DNA of 64,000 bases, from assembly GCF_964355755.1 (NCBI RefSeq), contig NC_092675.1, forward strand, positions 16,629,312 through 16,693,311. Reading direction: 5' to 3'. The DNA is from Antedon mediterranea (taxonomy: Eukaryota > Echinodermata > Crinoidea > Comatulida > Antedonidae). The notes beneath the pieces were generated by a model. That model had not been told where the DNA came from, ran no database searches, and was given only the letters and a program-made list of their open reading frames with translations. The number at the start of each line of letters is the position of its first letter. The stretch's first letter is position 1. Shown here piece after piece: positions 1 to 10,989 of the stretch. The position numbers were made by a program, and so were the translations under genes.

Positions 1-23
1 CGAGAATCATCTATGTGCACGAC

Positions 24-60
24 CTAGATGGTACGCGAGCGAAGCAAGCGCACCATCTAG
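24..60. other. GC-rich imperfect hairpin
   Basis: CTAGATGGT at 24-32 is a perfect inverted repeat of ACCATCTAG at 52-60, enclosing a GCGAGCGAAGCAAGCGC core. It lies in CARM1 intron 4 and may be one end or a relic of an inverted-repeat element; function unknown. Confidence 0.4.
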
Positions 61-92
61 TAATTATAATTAAAAGATATTATTTCTATTAC

Positions 93-197
93 CTTATCCC
101 TGAAATCATCATAATTTTGTAATATTGCCTTTTGATAAGTGGACGTTCTTATATAATCTTGCATCATGTTTTGTTGTTGAGATAAGTATCCATAAAA
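93..197 (-). CDS. CARM1: CARM1 coding exon 4
   Basis: Acceptor ctattgtag at 198-199, donor AAG/gtaata at 92-91; 105 nt, phase 0 to 0. It encodes [15 protein letters not shown] through a FRDK end, the two helices that cover the SAM pocket in CARM1. Confidence 0.92.
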
Positions 198-3100
198 CTA
201 CAATAGAAAGACAAAATAACATTACTAAAAAAAATAAACACATACTATCAAATAATCTTTTTTAAAAATTGTATATAAGATATTACATCCTGAACAAAAC
301 CACAGTGCTTATTAAATAATTGTTTACAACATTTCAAACTAAATTATAGGAAATACAGGATTAACAAATATACTTGTTTGTTTTTTTGGTAGCAAGCATT
401 GTTTGTTTATTTAGTAGCATTGTTTGTTTATTTAGTAGCATTGTTTGTTTATTTGGTAGCATTGTTTGTTTATTTAGTAGCATTGTTTGTTTATTTGGTA
501 GCATTGTTTGTTTATTTGGTAGCATTGTTTGTTTATTTGGTAGCATTGTTTGTTTATTTAGTAGCATTGTTTGTTTATTTGGTAGCATTGTTTGTTTATT
601 TAGTAGCATTGTTTGTTTATTTAGTAGCATTGTTTGTTTATTTGGTAAAGTTATTTGTTTAATTGGTAGCATTGTTTGTTTATTTGGAAGCATTGTTTGT
701 TTATTTAGTAGCATTGTTTGTTTATTTGGTAAAGTTATTTGTTTAATTGGTAGCATTGTTTGTTTATTTGGAAGCATTGTTTGTTTATTTAGTAGCATTG
801 TTTGGTTATTTAGTAACATTGTTTGTTTATTTGGTAGCATTGTTTGTTTATTTGGTAGCATTGTTTGTTTATTTGGTAGCATTGTTTGTTTATTTAGTAG
901 CATGGTTTGTTTATTTGGTAGCATTGTTTGTTTGTTTATTGGTAGCGTTGTTTGTTTGTTTATTTGGTAGCGTTGTTTGTTTTGTTTATTTGGTAGCGTT
1001 GTTTGTTTGCTTTCCGACATCAGGAACGGTGAACCCTAGGTTAGGTTTACTGCAGTTCCACTACTGCAGTTCCACTTCTACTGTACAACTAACCAATCCA
1101 TTACTTTACATTACTGGCTTTTGGACATGTTCCGACTCACCTGAAAATATTGTACTGCCGATGCCCCATCTGTCCTTTCATCAAATAAACTCTTTTCTGC
1201 ATGTTTACTATTGAATTGCGCACCTTTCACTATGTTTTGAAACCTTGAAGTTTCTATATAAACAAAAAAAAACATAAAGTTCAAATAATATTGGTTAAGT
1301 CTTTAAAACATTTAAATAATTGTATAATTCAACTCTACAATGGTATATTAATGCACGTACTGTACATATAGTAATACGAAATGTGAAAATATACTGTACA
1401 ATATGTGAAAAGGGACCAAAATGTTCTTGAAATCAAATAAAACTTCTGAAAATATCTAGTTAATTAGAAAAAGTCTTGATTTTTTTTTGTGCTGTGTTAA
1501 TATGCCCTTCATGCGATACAATGTTTACTGTACCTAAGGAGCATGCTTACATTTTAGACTTAGAACTTTTAATTTCAAAGGCTTAGGTCACCGAAATGTT
1601 ATCATTTTATCATCTAAATCTTACAAACTAGGCTTTCTTTATCTTGTTGTTTTTGCTACAGTACTACTATACACTGAAACAAGTCTTTTTTAGTAAAAAA
1701 AATTGTACTATAATTTTTTCCATTGCATAATGTGCAGAGTTTATAGTTGTTAGAACATTACATTCATCCCTGTTTGTATATATTTGAATGAAAACTAAGC
1801 AAATTATCCTACTGCACAGTGCAGTACAGTATTTATACATATTAAAGCAAGTCATGTCTATTTTAAACTTGATTCAAAATTATTTATACTGTTTGAATAT
1901 AAAATGGACATGAATCGTGTTTGAATTATGCTTAATAAAATAAGTTAACTACAAATTTTCTTATAACACAAAAGACAAAACAATTTAGATGATTTGTGAT
2001 AAATCAGTTTACTTACCGAATTCCGTAGGAAAACCTATAATCACTCCATTATTCTGGGTGTTAACAACGTATGTTAACTTGGTTGATTGACAACATTCAG
2101 TTTCATTATCAAGTACAAATTTAAGAATTGGTTGAAACTCTGGAAAACGCAAATGAGAGAATACTCTATCAATGAGCATATAAACAAGTCTTATATTTTT
2201 AAAATGTCTATTTAAAATAAATAACTACAGTATGTTTTTTTAGGTATTATGCACTTAATATTAATTGTATCACCCAACATACGACTCCCGGTAGAGGTGC
2301 GCCATGGATCATTTAAAAATAATTATTGACGCACTATATCATAAACAACGGTAAACAGTGAATCAAAATGGGTGCATCATGGCAAGGCATATTTTTTAGG
2401 CACGGGTGCGTCATAGTATTCATAAGGTACAGTCTGACGCACATCAAACAAATACAAATTCTTTGTTACTAGTTCTTACTTTGGTAATGTTACTGAGATA
2501 TATTGTTCTAATGCTTTTTTTTAATATGCCATTTGAATGTCAGTATAATAGTTATTATTCACTTTGACAAAACATTTGAAATTATTTGTACCTGAAAAGC
2601 AAAAAATAGTGAAATTACTGTAAGTCTAGATACTGTAGGTTTTCGGTTAAATCCAACCGTTTATTTTGTCTTTTTATAAGTGAAAGCATTAACTTAATTT
2701 ATTTTTTTTTCTACGCAACTTTATTAAAACTGCGAAATGGCCTAGTCAAAGTCTTTTTTATTAATCATCATTTTTTATGATTGTAGGGAACATTTTTTCT
2801 CAAAATAAATGTGAATACTCTTACAAATAGTGAGGCTGATGAAAGGTCAAAGCTTTTTTTTTTATTAATCATCACATTTCATGTTTGTAGGGGACAATAC
2901 ATTTTTTCTCATAATAAATGTGAATACTCTACAAATATTGAGGCTGATGAAAAGGTCAAAGCATTTCACATGAACACAGCAAGATAAATTAGTTAGGCTT
3001 TATTTATTATTATTATGCTTTCTAGGTCTTTAGTAATAGATTTAAGATTCTTTATTGATTCAAAATTGGAAATTTGAATTTCCTATTGCAATTACTATAT

Positions 3101-6100
3101 TAGCCATAAAATACATTAAAAACACCAAAATTGCTTAAAATAGATAAAAAGAGTGCTAAAAAAAGAACATTAAAACTTTAAAATATTTTTAATCCAATCT
3201 GCAATCTTCCACAATATAATATAGCACTAAGCCAAAATTTGTTCCTCTATCTCCTCTTTAACCGCAAGTCCGATACTACAGTAGCGTCGTTTGAGCTGGG
3301 GCACCATTTAATTCCCCTTTATCCATTAGTCTACTGTATAATTACGCTGTGTTCGGTAATCCTCGGCAAATTTCCTACATCACAATTTGATCATTGGCAA
3401 TAGAGCCTGTAGCACATGTGATCAGCGCAGTGCTGCTGTACACCATTTCAAATGAATCTCACAGGCAGTAAGTACAATATTGTATGCTTGCTTATGTCTC
3501 TACAGTACCTCTGCAAGAACATTCAACCACATTCAACTAAATCACTGTTTTCCAGTCAGACATTTTTTATCAACATACTTTGGATTTTACAAAACATGAA
3601 ACTATGTAATGCAGGATTATGTCCAATACCAAACATGAGGACGGAAAATGACTGACATAATAATATTCATCAATAAAATAATAAACGTCTATATTACACA
3701 AACAAAACAAGAACAAACATACAGATATTAAAAATATTAATTAATATACCGTACTGACGCGGGTATAAGCCCATACTCGGGTATAAGCCCACCCCCGACT
3801 TTTGACTAATTTTCATGAAAAATGAGGCACTCGGGTATAAGCCCACCCATTAATTCGAATTAATGTCGTAATACATTATTTTGTATTTGGCGACGTCCAT
3901 ACACAGAATACACCTACCTTTGATCATAACCAAGCTAGGCTAATATACGCTAGGCCATATGAGGCCTAGCGGTCCTGTTTTGTTTACACTCCATCGCGGT
4001 CGAAGATCGCTTCACACTCGACGCTACAAGTCGCCAAAACGGAAAACCACTATTTGGTATCGGCTGCCATAAACAAGCTTATTAAATTTCTTTGGTACAT
4101 TTCTATTTAACGAACATTGTATACTTGCTTTTCTGCTTGATAAATTCTTGTTAAATTGATGTTTAAAATAAGATATTATACGATAAATTACAGGAACTAT
4201 AAGCTTAATTTTCCGACACTCTACACCTTGAGTATTTAGAGGCAACGTCGTACACGTGAGGGCGCTCGCTTGCATGGTGGAATACACAGTGTACACGTGC
4301 TGTTTTTGACGATCTGCATTTTTGGATCCTCGGGTATAAGCCCACCCCCCAAACTTGACGTGATTTCATGTTCGAGGGGGGTGGGCTTATACCCGCGTTA
4401 GTACGGTATTAACAAGATTCTGTTTTTCTTGTGATTGCTTGTTTTTCAAACATTCTTTTTATAGTGATAATATTATTTGAGATAACTTTGCAAATTTCTA
4501 TTAAAAATTGCTTGTTTTATAATAAAAACAAAATAGACAAAGAAATATAAAGAAGAATACCTTTCTTTTAATATAAATGCTGTATAATTATGTACCTTAG
4601 TCTACAGTATACATCCATTTACAGATTTGTGTATACTGCATTATTATTGTGTACTACTGTATCTATTTTTGAAATAAGGAGGCAAAGAGTATTTACTCGT
4701 AAAGTCTGCCTCCTCTCAGTGTTTATGTGTGTGTCATATTTTTGCTTGAAAGTGGTAAGTGTTGGGCTTGAAACAATGTGATAAGGTAATGAGTTCCATG
4801 TGTTAATACATAGAAACAAAGAAAGAAGCTCTACTAAAGGTAGGGTTACACAGCTTAAAAGGATGACCTCGTGGAAAATGGCCAGCAGAATTTTGGAAAG
4901 TAAAAAAATCAGAAAAACAAACATTTTCAAGACCATGAACAATCATTTATGTTTCAATCATGTCACCTTTACTACGTCTACCTTCGAGTGACGATAGAGC
5001 CAACCTAAAAAGCTGTTCTTGTGCAGAAAGATTTTGGAGTTTTGGCACTAAACTTAGTTGCACAATTTTGAACCTTCTCAAGTTTAATAATGTCCTTCTT
5101 TAGATGCTCGGTGACCATGATCTGAACAGAAAACTCCAAAATACAGTAGGATACAGTTTTGTATAAGGCAAGAAACATTTCGGAATCCATAAAGGATTCT
5201 AGTACTAGTGCTGTACAATATAGACCTACATTGATATATATAGGCTAGGCTATTTATTGTACTGTTTATTGTTGTACTGCTTATTTATCTAATAGGAAAC
5301 AATTTGTTGAAATAAAGGCAGGTAAATAAAAAAATATGGCTATTGCACATGGCGTCCCCCAAGGGAGCATATTGGGACCTTTGCTGTTCCTAGTGTACAT
5401 AAATGATGTTGTTTCATCATGTGAATTAAAATGTAAAATGCTGCTATATGCAGATGACTGTGCCATCTTGTATTCAGACCAAAACCCTAATACTATTTCG
5501 GCTGTACTTAGTGCTTCGTTAAATCTTTGTAATAAGTGGCTAGTTGATAACCGACTTACAATTCATCCAGGTAATACTGAATGCATTCTTTTGGGAACTT
5601 AAAACCGATTAAGAAATGTTTCGTTTTAACTCAATGCTCTTGAATGTGATATAAAATCGACAGAGTCGGTAAGGTACTGTATTTAGGTGTCCAGATTGAC
5701 CAACAGGCTTCAGGAAATCTGATTGCCAATTCAGTAAGGCGTCATCTACAAATTATTTCAGACCACAAATCAGCGTCCAGACGCGTTTTCTATTGTTTAC
5801 GCCAATATGCATGTTCGACTATGGCCCCGCCCCTATATACCGCTGACTGCACATTGTTATACTGTGTACTGGTGTTAAACGCGCTACATACAAGTGAATT
5901 CACTGAGAGCGTGTGATATTAAATTATTATTTACAACCGGCAGTAAGACAAACAAATCAGTACAGGTATACCCTTTTACCGCCGACAGAGTATGTAAAGC
6001 GCAAATTTTCGTTTCTATTTATTCGCGACCTTTTATTTTTGCGATTTTATTTTTCTTGTGGTAAAGAGTGAATTTACCACATGCAAAAACGTTAAAGTTA

Positions 6101-9100
6101 ACTTTTGGAACATGGAATCACTCAAACTATTGACCTACAGACAGTACAGAAAGAAAATACTGCAACTTTACCTACGAAGTAGCTTGATCGTAGGCTACGT
6201 TGTTGGCTTCGTAGGTTCCATTGTTTGGCTTCGTAACCTCAATAAACAACTTTCAATGAACTACATTCTGAACTTCGTAGGGAGTTCGTAACCTAAATAA
6301 ACAACCCTACGATGTTCTTAGTGAAGTAAGGTGTGAAATTAATGTGTTAAATTTAACTGGCGGAGGACCAAGTTGTAAATATAATATAATATTTTTTAAT
6401 CGTAATCGTTTCCTTCGTGCGTGTTTACCTACTCAACGGCGAATATAAATATAAATTTCCCACGATGTAAACGTAGAGACACGCGATCCAACACAGGTGA
6501 ACCTCAACGAACAGGCCAACTAATAAACATATTATAGCGAACGTACAGTCCATCCAGAACGATGCCGAGAAAAAAAGATCGTAAACAATTCATTCTAAAT
6601 ATAGTATCAGAACGTTTTCAGTCGGTCGCTCAACATTTCGCTCAAAAAGACTGCCGACAGAAGACCGTAATAAATACAGACCTAGTTTTTTTGGGCACAT
6701 GGCATGAAACGCGATACTCTGGTGGCTGCCGTCTGACGACGATAAAACAGTAATTAAGATAGTGTACCTGGATTTTGTGTCACATGACATGAAACATAAT
6801 ACTCTCTCTCTAGCTCTAAACTGCTCACATGTTTTTTCCCCTCCAAATTCTGGTCGAGCCTTTTTCTTTACACATGTCGTAATCATTTTAAACGGCCTAG
6901 GCCCTAGGCCTATGTTAAATCTTAATATGGAATATATATTTATTTTCATATCCTAGCCTAAGCGTCATTGTTTTTATAATTCGCTAACCCAAGGTAGGAG
7001 TGTTAAATAATGTATAGGCCTAGGCTAGAGCCTAGCAGGCCTAGTGTAGGCCGCCGAAACTAGGCTAGCCTAGACTTTCTTTCTCTCTGCATGAGCTGAG
7101 GTTCACAGGCCCGATGTCGTCTCATCGGCGAATTTCCGTCCAAATTAGGATAACCTAGGCCTAGTCTCAGATTTGTTGGTTCTGTGAAATGATACCAATG
7201 TTGTTTCACCATACAAGCAATACAGACGGGTTTTAATCACTCAGACGCGTTTTCTATTGTTTTACCTACTAAACAGCGAAGACGGGTTTTAATCACACAG
7301 ACGCGTCTTCGCCGCGATTGGGTAGCTCATGAATATTCATAATAGATCGTTAATGAGGTTCAGCATTGGACAGACGCGTCTGATGGGTTGCAAGTTTTCA
7401 GACGCGTCTCTGTGGTCTGAAATAATTTGTAGATGACGCCTAATATCTAGCGCAAATAGCCGTAAAAAATTTATGTACTGTACAGACAGTGTCCAAATAT
7501 CTTGATTTTGGTAGTAGGAAACTTCTCGAGCTTCAGCTCTAATTCAGTCTCTTTTTGACTACTGTATGCTTTCCCAGCATGGTATGACTCTTCTCAGGTA
7601 CACAAACACAGGCTTCAGACTACTCAAAACAAAATATTCAGATTTATTACTCAATCAGATTCGAGATCTCATGTTGGCCAATCTGAGCTGAAATCAATCG
7701 GATCTGAACGTCACAGAAAGAGTTAAGTTCAAATGTTTATGCAATGTATATAAAATTTTTAATAATTCTGCCCCAATGTATCTACTTTGTTCATATTGTT
7801 GATTATCACTCTAGAAGGACACGTAGTGCCACAAATTTAAATTTCAATAATTAAGGGCTGCGAACAAAAAACTTGTTATTACAAAACTCAATAAAAGCCT
7901 GGAACGCTATACCATTATGTTAAAAGTAATATTTCATTAGAAAATTTTAAATTGGAACTAAAAAAGCATCTCCTCAACATTTAATTCTCATGTGCAATAA
8001 ATTATAAAAATGCAATAAATCAATAATTTTCTGTAATCTGTAATGAAGAATAAATATAAAATAAGTGTAAAGATTAATTAATTTTTTTTACTTTTAGCGC
8101 ATTAAATCTATATTTGTATATGCCTCTTATACTAAATTAGGAATAAATTCAGAGAAGTGTAATTTAAAATTGTAATTTTTAACTTTTAATATTCTATACC
8201 AATTTTTTTAAGGATTCTAATGTCATGTTGTAATTTGTATGTTATTTTTATCAGTTTCTTGTTTTTAGGACCCAAGTGGAAATGAGTTTTTAACTTTTCT
8301 TGGTATTCCTTGTAATCAAGGCCTGTTTTTCTATTTTCTATGTATTTATTATATTTTATTGTTTTTTTAACCTTGATTACCAAATAAAGATATTCAAATT
8401 CAGGTGCCGTTTTCGGCCACCTCGACTTATATGGACTATACCATTATTATGGTAGGGGTGTGGTGTATTATGTTTTATGTATAGAAGGGTGTCTATTGAA
8501 TGGGAAGACAATACAATTGTTCTGTTATGTAACAATACAGTACAAACTACTGTACAAGAAACAATACAGAACATCAAAAACTAGCAAGCATGCACTTTTT
8601 AATAAGGCATGTTATTACTGTATTAGGCACTGTGTTACGCAATGCCAAGATTTTGTAACAATTTTAGGCCTATGTATAACTTACTAAATACTATATATAA
8701 AAACTAACCTAAACACTATAGTATAATCAAAATTAAAACATATTAAATACTATGTTATGCCTATCTTGATTTCAACACATTAAATTTTAGTACAATCGGA
8801 TTCGAAATTAGAAAATCTTAAATACTAAGTAGATAGGTAGATAAATCATATTTTTTATTTGCAAGGGATAAATCTCAACATCATGGATTTCAAACTGGTA
8901 TCGGTAGACGAACATAATTGAAGATTCATTGAGATAATTATATGTTTTTTGTTTGTTTTACCTCACCAGATACATTTACATTTAATTCTAAGTGTAAAAC
9001 GAATTAGATACAGAAACACAATTCATATTCATTGACATAATTATATGTTTATTTGTTTTACTGATTACTGATACATTTACATTTAATGTTAAATGTAAAT

Positions 9101-10989
9101 AAATGAAACGAATGTAGATACAGAAACCAAATGGTAACAGATTCATTAACGTAATTATATGTATGTTTTCTTTAGGCCTACTGATCACCTGATACATTTA
9201 CTTTTAATGTTAAATGTAAATAAATGAAACGATTGTAGATACAGAAACAAAATGGTAACAGATTCATTGACGATATATATATATTATGTACAACGACTCG
9301 GCTATAGTTGGATACGATTATTCTCTGTACCTTTCTGAGATTATTCGATTTACCGATTATGGCAACAATTTTCTTGAAATAAACATAAATAAACGAAAGA
9401 AATAAGAATTGATTTTCGAAAACATAATTGGTCTGACAGTATACATTACTTAAAGGAAAGGAGGCAGAGATTGTTAACAATTATAAGTATCTGGGAGTAG
9501 TGTTTGATTAAAGCTTAAATAGGTGGACATGTTGATCATATAGTTAATAAGTTAATACAAGGCTGACTGCTTGAGGAAACTCAATTCTTTGGGGTAAAGC
9601 AGGATATTTGTACTATAGAATGTTTTACTAATCAGTGATGTTCTATTTGGGGATATTGTATGTTGGGCTGGGAATATTTAGTAAGTGAATGTGGGGATCA
9701 CCAAATTGAGAAGGTGCTGGGAGCGGGGAAAGTATAAATTGGCTTGTTTATGCAATTGCTTGACTCGTTCTACAGCGAACGGCTTGCCGATGTATTCCAT
9801 GCTATATTGAAAGACATGAATCATCCTCTTCATTGCGACATTATCAGCTCCGTTTTGCATTCGTTATTGTAACGTTTTGATGCAAACGTTGTTCAATTAG
9901 AACATGTAGGCCTATTTCTACACAGAACGTTTAAATACGTGAAATGTTCTGTGTTTTCTGGGAACAAAATGGTACAGATTCATTGACATAATTTTAATGT
10001 TTATTTGTTATCGTTAGATAAATTATATTTTTTATTTGTAACTGGAATAAAAACTAATTTCTTTATAGGCCTATACTTTCTGTATCCGTAAAAAGTAGGG
10101 AATCCACCTAATATCCATATTAGGGAATGATACCTAAAATTTATATAGAAATAAAGAGCCATAATATACTGTATTAACTTGAAAGCGGAAATAAATTCTA
10201 CAGCGTGTAGGGCGTAGTTGTTTTCCCTTTGTTGCTGAAACATAATGCACTAAACAAAAGAACAAAAGCAGCAGTATTTTAACACATTAGCACACTCAAA
10301 TAATAAATGGGACACCCCTATTTTCCCATCTTTTTATAATGGTATAGTCCATACAAGTCGAGGTGGCCGAAAACGGCACCTGATCCTTCAAATTCAAAAT
10401 TTTAAAATGTTTAAATGTTAGTATCTTGTGATGTGATGGATTTGTGGTATAGTCGAAAACTACTAAAATTATGTTGCACAATTGTTTGTGGAAGGCTAGC
10501 CTAAGGAGGCTACTGTACCACTTAATTAATAGCCTGGGCCTGCTCTTTTCATTTTTATAAAATTTACTTTTTGCATAACATTTGTTAATTTCCCAGCAGG
10601 ATATTGTTGAGCTTTTGTGTTGGAAAGGTTCAGGTCAATCTTACAAACTAATCAGTCCTTTTTTAGAAAAACGACCTAGCTACTGAAAATGCTAGGCCTA
10701 GGCCTATTATGTCTTAAAAGTCAACATATCACACACAAGGCCAGGGCGTGCAGACAGTACCACAACAAAGAAAGTTGATGGTTTTAATGTTGGGCAATAG
10801 GCCTAACATTGAAGACAGTCCTAGGGCATTGTTTTATAAAATACCTAACAACTTACCATCGTATATTGTAACATAGGTTTTGCGGTCTTCTGTTGTCACT
10901 TCTAGTCTTAATTTTTTATCAGATCGTCGAGAAATTTCCCCTTGATCTGTGAGCGATCTCAACTTTACCTCGTCAAAAACGAGCGCCAT
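93..10989 (-). CDS. CARM1: CARM1 (PRMT4) arginine methyltransferase, 5' four coding exons; gene runs off left edge
   Basis: Exons in transcript order are 10989-10857, 2139-2017, 1253-1141 and 197-93, joining with phases 1, 1 and 0 to 158 codons without a stop. Residues about 1-115 match the PH-like N-terminal domain of CARM1, including an LRLEV strand and a NETECC segment equivalent to RETEC in vertebrates. Residues about 105-158 carry [31 protein letters not shown] and TYQKAILQN, the CARM1-specific start of the catalytic domain. The SAM-binding VDVGCG-type motif and the rest of the protein lie beyond position 1. CARM1 methylates arginines on histone H3 and transcription or splicing coactivators in the nucleus (family knowledge). 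The start ATG at 10989 has A at -3 and G at +4; an in-frame upstream ATG at 11037 has a weak context. Identity is very secure; the 5' UTR is not resolved. Confidence 0.93.
389..1010. repeat. 21-bp minisatellite in CARM1 intron 3
   Basis: About 30 tandem copies of a 21-bp unit containing GTAGCATTGTTTGTTTATTT. Variants (AGTAGC, GGAAGC, GGTAAAG) and an approximately 105-bp higher-order duplication around 645-795 show amplification by block copying. The array fills about two thirds of the 943-bp intron. Because 21 is a multiple of three, reading frames stay open on both strands, but the encoded repeats are not considered proteins. Confidence 0.95.
1141..1253 (-). CDS. CARM1: CARM1 coding exon 3
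   Basis: Acceptor after a T-rich tract and atatag, donor CAG/gtgagt; 113 nt, enters in phase 1, leaves in phase 0. It encodes the end of the PH-like domain (RFQNIVK, compare FYNILK) and [17 protein letters not shown]. Confidence 0.9.
2017..2139 (-). CDS. CARM1: CARM1 coding exon 2
   Basis: Acceptor gttttccag, donor TTCG/gtaagt; 123 nt, phase 1 in and out. It encodes [16 protein letters not shown] and a VIIGFPTEF end, the middle strands of the PH-like domain. Confidence 0.9.
2745..2962. repeat. Diverged tandem duplication, two units of about 110 bp
   Basis: Both units carry TTTTTATTAATCATCA, a TTGTAGGG(G)A segment, AATGTGAATACTCT and GAGGCTGATGAAA(A)GGTCAAAGC in the same order. It lies in CARM1 intron 1. 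Confidence 0.75.
3748..4407. mobile_element. 660-bp TIR element (non-autonomous DNA transposon)
   Basis: Left end ACCGTACTGACGCGGGTATA is the imperfect inverse of right end TATACCCGCGTTAGTACGGT. The motif CGGGTATAAGCCCA repeats three times at the left end (near 3761, 3778, 3833) and again near the right end, giving dense subterminal repeats. No transposase is visible. The flanks ATTAATAT and ATTAACAA are similar but not identical, so the superfamily is not settled. An internal piece (4060-4160) resembles 15430-15545, suggesting a second diverged copy there. Confidence 0.8.
4690..5190 (-). pseudogene. LINE reverse transcriptase remnant (C-terminal part)
   Basis: Reading on the minus strand, frame-broken peptides [12 protein letters not shown] (5110-5070), RGDMIE-like residues near 4965 and [16 protein letters not shown] (4805-4750) appear in the order typical of the thumb and C-terminus of CR1/L2/jockey-type LINE reverse transcriptases. 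Several stops and frameshifts show it is dead. It lies head to head with the plus-strand LINE starting near 5283. Confidence 0.75.
5283..8397 (+). pseudogene. 5'-truncated LINE, reverse transcriptase relic, split by a DNA transposon
   Basis: Positions 5283-5600 encode [11 protein letters not shown], the box [20 protein letters not shown] and [12 protein letters not shown], the reverse transcriptase catalytic region including the YADD active site. The next block (KYLGVQID, 5670-5737) is interrupted at 5738 by a 1703-bp TIR element. It resumes at 7441 with thumb-like sequence and later pieces such as NNSAPMYL and [13 protein letters not shown] (7755-7855). The 3' tail runs to a TAACCTTGATTACCAAATAAA end near 8390, typical of LINE tails. 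Multiple stops make it non-functional. Confidence 0.85.
5738..7440. mobile_element. PIF/Harbinger-like non-autonomous element, 1703 bp, inserted in a LINE
   Basis: The ends GGCGTCATCTACAAATTATT and its inverse form TIRs of about 30 bp, flanked on both sides by the 3-bp duplication TAA (5735-5737 and 7441-7443). A 3-bp TWA duplication is characteristic of PIF/Harbinger. Inside, AGACGCG motifs recur near both ends and a TTCGTAG/CGTAACCT-rich patch lies at 6170-6320. No transposase reading frame is recognisable. Removing the element rejoins the LINE reading frame, so this insertion came after the LINE. Confidence 0.85.
8926..9275. repeat. Tandem array of 100-120-bp units
   Basis: Three full units and a partial fourth, each starting GATTCATTGACATAATTATA (with variations) and containing GATACATTTACATTTAAT and GTAGATACAGAAAC. 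A stray piece recurs at 9970-10000. The array lies inside the 8401-10382 element. Confidence 0.8.
9436..9870 (+). pseudogene. LINE C-terminal relic, second family
   Basis: Plus-strand reading gives [16 protein letters not shown], then YYRMFY, followed near 9750-9865 by [20 protein letters not shown]. The last motif resembles the C-terminal KAxxILxDxxHPLH region of Rex-like LINEs. Stops and frameshifts are present. It differs from the LINE at 5283. Confidence 0.65.
10857..10989 (-). CDS. CARM1: CARM1 coding exon 1 with start codon
   Basis: 133 nt from ATG to GATG/gtaagt. It encodes [19 protein letters not shown] through TYVTIYD. The N-terminus is about 20 residues shorter than in vertebrates, where the extra part is an alanine/glycine-rich leader, unless the upstream in-frame ATG at 11037 is used. 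Confidence 0.88.

Larger units (their letters stand above)
8401..10382. mobile_element. 2-kb inverted-repeat element (composite)
   Basis: The terminal inverted repeats start CAGGTGCCGTTTTCGGCCAC at 8401 and end with the inverse at 10382; about 50 bp match with two or three differences, and a GGGGTGT block further in also pairs. The interior holds four 100-120-bp tandem units and a LINE relic, so it is a composite. The flanks share TTCAAATTC, offset by 5 bp from the right end, so no clean target duplication can be claimed. Confidence 0.75.

Noticed and set aside
361-1214. Open frames of 87-219 codons on both strands made of heptapeptide repeats
   Set aside because: They are translations of a 21-bp minisatellite inside CARM1 intron 3; frames are open on both strands simply because the period is a multiple of three.
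6890-7170. Clustered AGGCCTA/TAGGCCTA palindromes as a regulatory array
   Set aside because: The same motif is scattered over the whole window (for example 10692, 31873, 48990), so it looks like a genome-wide signature.
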